7,874 bases of DNA from Prosthecobacter debontii (lineage in GTDB: Bacteria > Verrucomicrobiota > Verrucomicrobiia > Verrucomicrobiales > Akkermansiaceae). Of this stretch, positions 1 through 6,247 are shown piece by piece. How positions within the stretch are numbered: the stretch's first letter is position 1; each line of letters opens with the position of its first letter. Below the pieces are notes generated by a model. The model was not told the origin of the DNA and ran no database searches. It worked only from the letters and a program-made list of their open reading frames with translations. The DNA is taken from assembly GCA_945885485.1 (NCBI GenBank), contig CAMCYT010000118.1:1-7874 (forward strand). Reading direction: 5' to 3'. Both the position numbers and the translations under genes were made by a program.

Positions 1-38
1 AAAGCCAATCAGCCGCCGCAGATTCTTGAACTTGTGTC

Positions 39-1883
39 TTATTGCATCGCCTTTTCCATGAGCGCGTTCATGCGGCGGATCATTTCGCGGGCATCGTCGA
101 GAAGCCCAGCGGAAATGAGTGCGTTATCGAGCATCTGCGCGGCGACCAATTTCGCGACCTCAGGATGCGATTCGCGGGTTTCAGAGAGTTTCTTAATCAA
201 CGCGTGGCGGGGGTTGATCTCGAGTTCGACTTTGACCTCGTCTTTGAAATTCTCATCCATTGCCTTCATCATTTGGCGAACCTGCGGGCTCATGCCGTCC
301 TCTGGGACCAAGGCGATCACCGGGCTTTCGACCAGGCGTTTGCCACTGGAAACTTGGGTGACTTTATCTCCGAGCTCGGTTTTCAAAAACTCACACAGCC
401 CGTTAATCTGCTCCTCGCTCAGGCTGTCGGCATCGGAATCGACATCTTCCAGATCCACTCCGGCATGACGCACAGAGGCTAACTTCTTGCCATCGAATTC
501 TCCAAGGGAATCGACCACGTATTCATCCACCGCATCGGTGAAATAGATGACTTCCAAACCGCGCGCTTTGAACGCCTCGATGTAAGGACCGCTTTCGATC
601 TGATCGCGGTTCTGGCCGACGAGGTAATAGATTTTTTCCTGACCGTCTTTCATGCGACCGACGTAATCGGTTAGACTGCAAACTTCTCCTGCATCGGTCA
701 TGGAAGATTCGAAACGCAGCAGTTTGGCGAGCGCCTCTTTGTTAGAAAAATCGGTGGCGATCCCCTCTTTGAAGAAGCGCTCGAATTTCTTGTAGAACTC
801 GCGGTATTTCGCTGGATCGGCCGCGGCTTCTTTTTCGAACATCTTGATGATGCGCTTGGTGATCACACCGTTCAACTTCCGCACCAATGCGCTGTCCTGC
901 ATGGTTTCACGGGAAATATTCAGTGGCAAATCGGCGCTATCGACCACGCCTTTCACGAAGCGCAGCCACTCCGGCAACAAGCCTTTTGGCTCGGGATCGA
1001 TCAGCACTTTTTTGCAGTAGAGAGCCACGCCGCCCTCAACTTTTCCGAAGCCCATTTTCTCTGGATTCTCTCCCGGAGTAAAAATCAGAGCGTTGATCGT
1101 GATAGGCGCATCCGCACTGAAATGGAGGCGATAGGCCGGTTCGTCAAAACCTTTGCAAGCGAACTGATAGAACGCTTTGTATTCCTCATCCGTGATCTCG
1201 GATTTATTTTTCAACCACAACGCCTCGACTTCGTTGACGCGTTTGCCATCGATCAAAATAGGGAAGCCAACGAAATTGCTGTAACGTTGGATCAAGCCTT
1301 TGATGCGGAAATCATCCGCGAACTCTTTACTCGCCTCGTTGAGATGCAGCACGATTTTCACGCCACGTGGTAATTCATCCGTGTTCTCTATCTCGTAACC
1401 GGTCTTGCCATCGCTTTCCCAGCGCAGGCTCTCCGCATCTTCTTTCCAAGAGCGGCTGAAAACCTCCACCTTATCTGCGACCATGAACGCGGAGTAAAAT
1501 CCCACGCCGAACTGACCGATCAGACCCGATGAACTTCCGCCGTTTGCTTTGATCTGTTCAAGAAAGGCTTTTGTTCCCGAATGTGCGATCGTGCCGAGGT
1601 TTTCAATCAACTCCTCACGGGTCATGCCTATTCCGCGGTCGATCAAAGTCACCGTGCCTGCGTCTTTATCTGCTTCCAAGGTGATTTGGAGTTCCTCGCC
1701 CGCATCTTTGAAATGCTTTTCCGTGCCCTCAAGATGGCGGACTTTCTCCATCGAATCCGATGCATTCGAGATCAACTCCCGCAGGAAAATATCTTTGTCG
1801 GTGTAAAGCGAGTGCACCACCAAATCCAGTAGTTGTTGGATCTCTGCTTGGAATACATGTTTTTCTGTCTTTGCTGTGCTCAT
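39..1883 (-). CDS. htpG: Molecular chaperone HtpG (bacterial Hsp90)
   Basis: ATP-dependent cytosolic chaperone that works as a dimer, remodelling client proteins with the DnaK system. The 614 residues match the usual bacterial HtpG length and all three domains are present. The N-terminal GHKL ATPase domain has RELISNASD (Glu36, Asn40), the nucleotide-binding DRGIGM (82-87), the ATP-lid segment GTIAHSGTK (97-105) and GQFGVGFYS (123-131). The middle domain has DLPLNISRE with the conserved catalytic-loop arginine at 325. The C-terminal dimerisation domain follows and ends in MEKAMQ, with no eukaryote-type MEEVD tail. The ATG at 1883 puts the first conserved block (FQAEIQQLLDLVVHSLY) at the normal distance from the N-terminus. 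No Shine-Dalgarno sequence precedes it; the leader is very AT-rich. A TTGACA-type promoter lies just upstream, so the gene is probably transcribed from its own promoter although the TPR gene upstream points the same way. No frameshift or missing key residue is seen. Confidence 0.98.
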   Translation of the reverse strand: MSTAKTEKHVFQAEIQQLLDLVVHSLYTDKDIFLRELISNASDSMEKVRHLEGTEKHFKDAGEELQITLEADKDAGTVTLIDRGIGMTREELIENLGTIAHSGTKAFLEQIKANGGSSSGLIGQFGVGFYSAFMVADKVEVFSRSWKEDAESLRWESDGKTGYEIENTDELPRGVKIVLHLNEASKEFADDFRIKGLIQRYSNFVGFPILIDGKRVNEVEALWLKNKSEITDEEYKAFYQFACKGFDEPAYRLHFSADAPITINALIFTPGENPEKMGFGKVEGGVALYCKKVLIDPEPKGLLPEWLRFVKGVVDSADLPLNISRETMQDSALVRKLNGVITKRIIKMFEKEAAADPAKYREFYKKFERFFKEGIATDFSNKEALAKLLRFESSMTDAGEVCSLTDYVGRMKDGQEKIYYLVGQNRDQIESGPYIEAFKARGLEVIYFTDAVDEYVVDSLGEFDGKKLASVRHAGVDLEDVDSDADSLSEEQINGLCEFLKTELGDKVTQVSSGKRLVESPVIALVPEDGMSPQVRQMMKAMDENFKDEVKVELEINPRHALIKKLSETRESHPEVAKLVAAQMLDNALISAGLLDDAREMIRRMNALMEKAMQ

Positions 1884-1915
1884 AAATAAATAGTTTTAAA
1901 AAATAACTCGGCAGG

Positions 1916-1945
1916 GACATAGCCTCTAGTGCACCTCGTTGTCAA
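1916..1945 (-). promoter_or_regulatory. Candidate sigma-70-type promoter of htpG
   Basis: On the minus strand a perfect TTGACA (-35, bases 1945-1940) is followed after 18 bases by TATGTC (bases 1921-1916), a weak -10 match. A run of eight T lies immediately upstream of and overlapping the -35 box and could act as an UP-like element. Transcription would begin near 1909, giving a leader of about 25 nt before the ATG at 1883. The -35 is convincing and the -10 is only partial. No CIRCE or HrcA-type inverted repeat is visible, so heat-shock control cannot be argued from the sequence. Confidence 0.45.
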
Positions 1946-1964
1946 AAAAAACAGCGCGAGGACA

Positions 1965-2054
1965 GAACCAAGAACCAAGAACCAAGAACCAAGAACCAAG
2001 AACCAAGAACCAAGAACCAAGAACCAAGAACCAAGAACCAAGAACCAAGAACCA
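1965..2054. repeat. Heptanucleotide tandem array (GAACCAA), 12.9 copies
   Basis: Twelve identical copies of GAACCAA (1965-2048) are followed by a partial copy, GAACCA (2049-2054). There is no interruption or point difference. The plus strand of the array contains no T. Because 7 is not a multiple of 3, every forward frame reads the same rotating peptide (EPRTKNQ) and every reverse frame reads GSWFLVL, with no stops, so the reading frames across it are artefacts. It lies between the stop of the TPR gene and the htpG promoter, 19 bases upstream of the TTGACA box. Arrays of this kind are prone to slippage and copy-number change. I recall similar (TTGGTTC)n arrays in other bacterial genomes but cannot verify that here. 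Confidence 0.97.
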
Positions 2055-2110
2055 TTCTCAGCCCCCAAACATCTTGGTGATGGCTCGTTTGATTTTCAAT
2101 ACAGGGCTAA

Positions 2111-3883
2111 TCACTGTCCTTTATCACTCGCTGGAGGTGCCGTTGGTCGGGAGAGAGGCATGAGTAGGCGGCGTGGCGGCGGCGGCGTGCCGATGACATT
2201 TCCAGTAGGAGTGAGAACACGGGTGGGCTGGCCAGTAGGATTGCCCGGAGGAGTGAGGACGCGGGTGGGCGGGCCAGCAGGATTGCCTGGAGGAGTGAGG
2301 ACGCGGGTGGGGGCTCCAGTTGCGGTAACAGCTATAGGAACTGGAACGAAGACTTCTTCTTGAGCAACGGGCATCGCGCTCGGCGTCAAGGTCGCTTCTG
2401 TGGCAGGAATGGGTAGAGGCGCAACTGGAAATGCGGGCGCAACTGGAATAGAAATGGGTTGAGGGACAACCGGCTGCGCAAATGGAATGGGTGGCGCGAC
2501 GGCGATCGGTGCTGCTACTTGAGGCGTGGCTGGGGCATCGCCGGGTCTCGCGGGGGCGGTACTCCATTTCACACGAAGCAGAGTTGTCGGAACTGCAGAT
2601 TGACTGATAGGAAACGCTTGGGGGATATCAGCTTTTTTGATCGTGTCTGTTGTTTCGGCCTCTGTTACACTTGCCTTTGTCTCATCCGTAGACATTTTGG
2701 GAAATGGAGTTGCGGGGGCTGCTGGAAGTTTAATTGAGCCGGTTAATCTCTCATCTCCGAGGAAGGAAACGGCTCTAGGCGTCGAATCTGCAGGTAGAGG
2801 TGTTGGATCTGCAAAGAATGGAGCCGGGGCAGTCAATGGGGTGGCGACAGGCAATGGATCTACTTGGAGTGGTGTTGGATCCGCAAAGAATGGAGCTGGG
2901 GCAGATTCCGGCGGCAGTCTAGGCGCGGGAGGCGTGCCAGGTGTTATGAGAGTTGCAACTGGGATTGGAGTTGGTGCTGGAGTGAAAACCGGCACTGCGG
3001 GAACCACCAAACTAACAGCGGGAGCCATAGGTGCTGCAGGTCTCGGGCTTTCTGGGAAAACCACTCTCGCCGGGAATGATGGCGGACTTTCGATGGGAGT
3101 CACTGTTGAAGGCGCTGCAATAGGCGCAGGCGGAGTTGCTACAATAGGTGCAGGCGCCGTTGCTGGGGCACTGCTAACAACGGTAGCTCCATACGTTTCA
3201 TCAAACAGGCGATCTTTGGGATCGACGCGATCGATAGGAATCGTGACGGCTGGCGGTGGCGTGATTTTCGTCTGATGCTTGGCTTCTTGCTGGTAAAGAT
3301 CGTGCTTGAGATCCTCGCCGTGGACTTTGGGAAGCTCGGGCACGGAGATCGGAGTCGTGTGAAGGCTGACGCGCGCGGTGAGTCTGAGCGCCTCTTTCGG
3401 ATCGCGGAGCATCCATGGAAGCTGTCCGAGTTTGGGGCGATTTTTTTCAAAAAGATCCCACATGGTGCATTCATCGTCGGACCACAAGACGAAGTGCTCG
3501 AGGTCTGGATTGACAAGAGTAGAATCGGCCTCCAAGGCCGCGCCGTAAAAACGAGCAGCTTGAAGAACCATACCGTGATGGAGTAGCGCATTCGCCATCG
3601 CCATGTTTTGCACAGCCTTGCCTTGGTTAAGTTCGAGCACAGCTGTTAGAAGTCGGATCGCACGACGCGGCTGAGCTTTCGCTAGAATGCGAATGGCGAA
3701 AGCGAGATCAAGATCGGTGCTCGGGATTTGATCCGAAGTCCAAATGATTTCCGCGGCCTCTGCGTAAGCGTGTTTATTGTAAAGCCCATGCGCGAGCTCA
3801 CGACGTGTCTCCCAAGTTGTTGGGTCACTTTTGAGTTTATCTTTGAGAAAAGTTTCGTCGAAGGGTAGGCGTTCAGAGCTCAC
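2111..3883 (-). CDS. TPR-like protein with long Pro/Ala-rich C-terminal region
   Basis: Function unknown; not a family I can name. The 590 residues fall into two parts. Residues about 20-185 are helical and TPR-like: helix-rich segments at 24-50 (ELAHGLYNKHAYAEAAEII), 58-85 (AIRILAKAQPRRAIRLL) and 90-121 (ALLHHGMVLQAARFYGAAL), followed by a Trp- and Asp-containing stretch. From about 235 to the end the chain is dominated by Pro, Ala, Val and Thr, probably disordered, and contains a duplicated APAPFFADPTPL and a threefold 14-residue repeat (523-564). I see no signal peptide or membrane segment, so a cytosolic scaffold or adaptor is the simplest guess. The start is GTG at 3883; no ATG, GTG or TTG lies between it and the upstream in-frame stop at 3908-3910, and the next Met is near residue 94, inside the helical part. 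No Shine-Dalgarno sequence is visible. It lies upstream of htpG on the same strand, separated by 227 bases. Confidence 0.85.
   Translation of the reverse strand: MSSERLPFDETFLKDKLKSDPTTWETRRELAHGLYNKHAYAEAAEIIWTSDQIPSTDLDLAFAIRILAKAQPRRAIRLLTAVLELNQGKAVQNMAMANALLHHGMVLQAARFYGAALEADSTLVNPDLEHFVLWSDDECTMWDLFEKNRPKLGQLPWMLRDPKEALRLTARVSLHTTPISVPELPKVHGEDLKHDLYQQEAKHQTKITPPPAVTIPIDRVDPKDRLFDETYGATVVSSAPATAPAPIVATPPAPIAAPSTVTPIESPPSFPARVVFPESPRPAAPMAPAVSLVVPAVPVFTPAPTPIPVATLITPGTPPAPRLPPESAPAPFFADPTPLQVDPLPVATPLTAPAPFFADPTPLPADSTPRAVSFLGDERLTGSIKLPAAPATPFPKMSTDETKASVTEAETTDTIKKADIPQAFPISQSAVPTTLLRVKWSTAPARPGDAPATPQVAAPIAVAPPIPFAQPVVPQPISIPVAPAFPVAPLPIPATEATLTPSAMPVAQEEVFVPVPIAVTATGAPTRVLTPPGNPAGPPTRVLTPPGNPTGQPTRVLTPTGNVIGTPPPPRRLLMPLSRPTAPPASDKGQ
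2192..2317 (-). repeat. 42-bp in-frame tandem repeat encoding PTRVLTPPGNP units
   Basis: Three consecutive 42-bp units encode 14-residue copies GAPTRVLTPPGNPA, GPPTRVLTPPGNPT and GQPTRVLTPTGNVI (residues 523-564 of the TPR protein). The period is exact: the plus-strand landmark GTGAG recurs at 2211, 2253 and 2295. The next residues of the protein (PRRLLMPLSRP) look like a decayed fourth copy displaced by a few prolines. The DNA copies differ at several positions, so this is an older duplication held in frame rather than a fresh slippage product. Confidence 0.93.
2799..2904 (-). repeat. Duplicated 34-bp segment encoding APAPFFADPTP
   Basis: Bases 2799-2832 recur at 2871-2904 with two differences in 34. 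The offset is 72 bp, exactly 24 codons, so the copy stays in frame and the protein reads APAPFFADPTPL twice (roughly residues 327-338 and 351-362). FF is unusual in this otherwise Pro/Ala/Thr-rich region, which makes the duplicated peptide a possible short binding motif. The intervening 38 bases are a less similar Pro/Val/Ala linker. Confidence 0.9.
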
Positions 3884-4094
3884 GGTATGTCGGTAAGTTT
3901 GGTTGGATTACTAGAACGCCATCCCCCTGTCCATTTCGGCAAGCAAGAAAGTGCGCCATCGATCAATTTTTGGATCCCGATATGTTACGGAAACTTCCAC
4001 AAAATCACTAATTCAGCACTTTCTGGGGCTATTCAGGCAGATAGTTTTGCGCAACTATCCTCTGACGCGGCTGTTTCAACCCTAGAATAATTAT
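3884..4094. promoter_or_regulatory. Divergent intergenic region between the TPR and DUF1549 genes
   Basis: These 211 bases separate two outward-facing genes and must hold, or be near, the promoters for both. Toward the DUF1549 gene there is TAGAAT at 4083-4088, a good -10 match, with only a weak -35 candidate (CTGACG, 4062-4067) at 15-base spacing. If it is used, the transcript would be almost leaderless. Toward the TPR gene no convincing box pair was found. There is no obvious inverted repeat or operator. A 67-codon plus-strand frame (3887-4090) nearly fills the gap, but it resembles nothing I know. Confidence 0.4.
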
Positions 4095-6224
4095 ATGAAA
4101 CGCACTTTTTTCCTAATTTGCACCTTATCCCTATTTGGCTCAATTGCTTTGATGGCGGCTCCCGATGGCAAAAAAAAGGGCAAAGATCGCCTCAATGCGC
4201 CAAGCAAAGAAGAGGTATCCCAAGCCGCTTCCAAGCCTTCTGCCTCTCCTTCATGGCATACTTGGACAGCATCCGGCGGAGAGAAATTGGAAGCGAAATT
4301 CAAAGCACTGGAAAACGGCATCGTGACCGTGGAGAAAAAAGACCAAAAACTGGTGAGGTTTGCCCTCACGCGTTTGAGTGCTGACGACCAAGCATTTTCC
4401 CAAGCATGTAAAATGGCTCAGCCAAATGCTCCGTTTTCACAAACTGTGATCAACAGCGCTGCCGCGCGCTTGGATGAATCGATCGATTTTGCGCTCAAAA
4501 CCAGCGATACGCCGCCGAATCTGACCATTCCGGATACCTTGTTTATGCGACGCATTTATCTCGATACCATTGGCCGCATTCCGACCGAAGAAGAAGCGCA
4601 GGCGTTTTTAAATAACTCCTCACCGCAGAAGCGCTCGAACCTGATCAATGCGTTGCTCAATTCTCCCGGCTACACGATGCACATGTATAACTGGCTCGCC
4701 GATATGCTGCGGGTCAAGGACGACTACGGCAAAGGCGCGCGCGCTTATCTTTACGAAGATTGGCTGAAAGACCAGATCGCGATGAATGTGCCATGGAATG
4801 CGGTGGTGCGCGACATGTTGACGGCCGATGGGAAGCTCTACGAAAATGGAGCTGCGGGATTTCTCCTGCGAGATGCGCAGATGCCGCTTGATGGCATGTC
4901 CAACATGCTAACCACTTTCCTTGGCGCGAACGTTTCTTGCGCGCAATGCCATGATCATCCGTTTGCCGATTGGTCACAGCATGATTTCTACAGCATGGCG
5001 GCGTATTTCGGAGCGACCGATGGATTCCATGAAGATGTGTTTCGTAAAACGCGCCGTCTCCTCAAATCCGAAGAAATCGCTTCAATGGGTAAGAATATGG
5101 TCTTCCAATCACTTTCTGCAAATGCGCTTAACTTAGTGGATCTGCCGAAGAATCAGTTGAAATTTCCAGAGGATTATAAATACAAAGATGCCAAGCCCGG
5201 TGAACTGACCGTGCCTTCATTAATTCGTTGGCCTGACACGAAAGAAAGTAATCCCGCATACGATTTGACCAACCAAAGCTCCGCTCAACTTCGCAATCAA
5301 TTTGCCGATTGGATGGTGCATCCGGAGAATCCCCGCTTTGCCACCGCAATCGCGAATCGCTTGTGGAAAAAAGTTTTTGGGATCGCGGTGCAAGAACCGG
5401 TCTCTGACATCGATGATCCAAAGCTCGCCAGCAATCCGGAATTGTTAGATCAGATCACCACTTACATGAAGCAGTCGAAATTTGATCTGCGCGAATTCCA
5501 ACGCATCCTTTTCCACACCGCAGCTTATCAACGACAAGCGAGTCAGATGCCGGAAAATCCTAAGGAATATCGTTTCCCCGGGCCGGTCGTTCGTCGTATG
5601 AGCGCGGAGCAAGCATGGGACTCGATCGTAACCTTGGTCTCAGGCGATAGCGCGGATCAACTACTGCTGCGCCGTGGTGACGATCTTCAGAAAACGGTTA
5701 TTGCGGATGATAAAATCAATGTGGAAAGCGTCAAAAAACTCGTCGAGGAAATGCAGGAGAGTGGCACATTTATGGGTGGCGGTGGTGGTAAGAAAGCGGG
5801 CGGCGGTCGCATGATCACCTCATTTTATGAGGGAGGAAAACCTGAGTATCGCTTCGGCTTGCTACTAGCACGCGCCAGTGAAATCCAGCAACCTGCGCCG
5901 GAAAATCACTTCCTGCGTTTGTTTGGTCAAAGTGACCGACTTGTGTCCGACACGAATACCTCGGATGGCAGCGTGCCGCAGATGCTACAACTCATGAACG
6001 GCCCCGTGCAGGACATGGTAACCCTGAACTCGCTCGCGATGCGTTCTGCAAAACAGCAGTCAGATGCGACAGCTCAGATCACTTCGCTCTATTTAAGTTT
6101 TCTATGCCGTAAACCGACCACCGATGAAACGACTAAAGCCCTTGCTGCTCTAAAAGACGGCCTGCGTCCCGAAGATCTTGCATGGGTGTTACTCAACACA
6201 CGCGAATTCCTTTTTCTTCCCTAA
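4095..6224 (+). CDS. Exported SHD1-DUF1549-DUF1553 (PSCyt2/PSD1) protein
   Basis: A 709-residue envelope protein of the family typical of Planctomycetes and Verrucomicrobia; its biochemical role is not established. Domains in order: a Sec signal peptide (Lys-Arg, then a hydrophobic core at 5-20, cleavage probably near 21-23); a charged, low-complexity linker; a domain resembling SHD1 (SLA1 homology 1) at about 54-101, with the beta-rich pattern WTASGGEKLEAKF and ending LTRLSADDQAF; DUF1549 from about 120 to 330 with the hallmark CAQCHDHPFADW (Cys282, Cys285, His286); and DUF1553 from about 405 to the end, starting near NPRFATAIANRLW (Asn412 onward) and closing with EDLAWVLLNTREFLFLP. A Gly/Lys-rich loop (GGGGGKKAGGG, near 561) interrupts DUF1553. 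No PSCyt1 cytochrome-like domain is present, unlike many relatives. The ATG at 4095 is supported by the signal peptide behind it; no Shine-Dalgarno sequence is seen. The DUF1501 gene follows after 23 bases and is probably co-transcribed. Confidence 0.93.
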   Translation: MKRTFFLICTLSLFGSIALMAAPDGKKKGKDRLNAPSKEEVSQAASKPSASPSWHTWTASGGEKLEAKFKALENGIVTVEKKDQKLVRFALTRLSADDQAFSQACKMAQPNAPFSQTVINSAAARLDESIDFALKTSDTPPNLTIPDTLFMRRIYLDTIGRIPTEEEAQAFLNNSSPQKRSNLINALLNSPGYTMHMYNWLADMLRVKDDYGKGARAYLYEDWLKDQIAMNVPWNAVVRDMLTADGKLYENGAAGFLLRDAQMPLDGMSNMLTTFLGANVSCAQCHDHPFADWSQHDFYSMAAYFGATDGFHEDVFRKTRRLLKSEEIASMGKNMVFQSLSANALNLVDLPKNQLKFPEDYKYKDAKPGELTVPSLIRWPDTKESNPAYDLTNQSSAQLRNQFADWMVHPENPRFATAIANRLWKKVFGIAVQEPVSDIDDPKLASNPELLDQITTYMKQSKFDLREFQRILFHTAAYQRQASQMPENPKEYRFPGPVVRRMSAEQAWDSIVTLVSGDSADQLLLRRGDDLQKTVIADDKINVESVKKLVEEMQESGTFMGGGGGKKAGGGRMITSFYEGGKPEYRFGLLLARASEIQQPAPENHFLRLFGQSDRLVSDTNTSDGSVPQMLQLMNGPVQDMVTLNSLAMRSAKQQSDATAQITSLYLSFLCRKPTTDETTKALAALKDGLRPEDLAWVLLNTREFLFLP

Positions 6225-6247
6225 CATTTTTAACCGCATTCCTTATT

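Noticed and set aside
34..482. Two plus-strand frames of about 145 codons opposite htpG
   Set aside because: They lie antisense to the strongly conserved HtpG C-terminal domain and resemble no protein.
1965..2054. CRISPR-like array
   Set aside because: The 7-base units are contiguous with no spacers, so this is a simple tandem repeat.
2066..2078. CCAA-ACATC-TTGG as a terminator of the TPR gene
   Set aside because: The stem is only four base pairs and no T-run follows in the direction of transcription.
2263..2310. G-quadruplex potential in the 42-bp repeat region (GGGTGGGCGGG)
   Set aside because: Only three close G-runs are present; the fourth is about 30 bases away, and the G-richness follows from Pro codons on the other strand.
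1929..2363. Plus-strand frame with EPRTKNQ heptapeptide repeats, and minus-strand frame 1880-2068 with GSWFLVL repeats
   Set aside because: The heptamer array is open in all six frames, so these peptides are by-products of the repeat; the first also runs antisense into the TPR gene.
2637..3275. 212-codon Gly/Ala-rich plus-strand frame
   Set aside because: It is the complement of the Pro/Ala-rich tail of the TPR protein; a Gly-rich antisense frame is expected from such composition.
3887..4090. 67-codon plus-strand frame filling the divergent intergenic region
   Set aside because: It has no recognisable domain or ribosome binding site, would overlay the promoter of the TPR gene, and an open frame of this length is not surprising by chance.
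6182..6247. Upstream in-frame start for the DUF1501 gene
   Set aside because: It adds 22 residues overlapping the end of the DUF1553 gene and pushes the twin-arginine motif far from the N-terminus; 6248 fits better.
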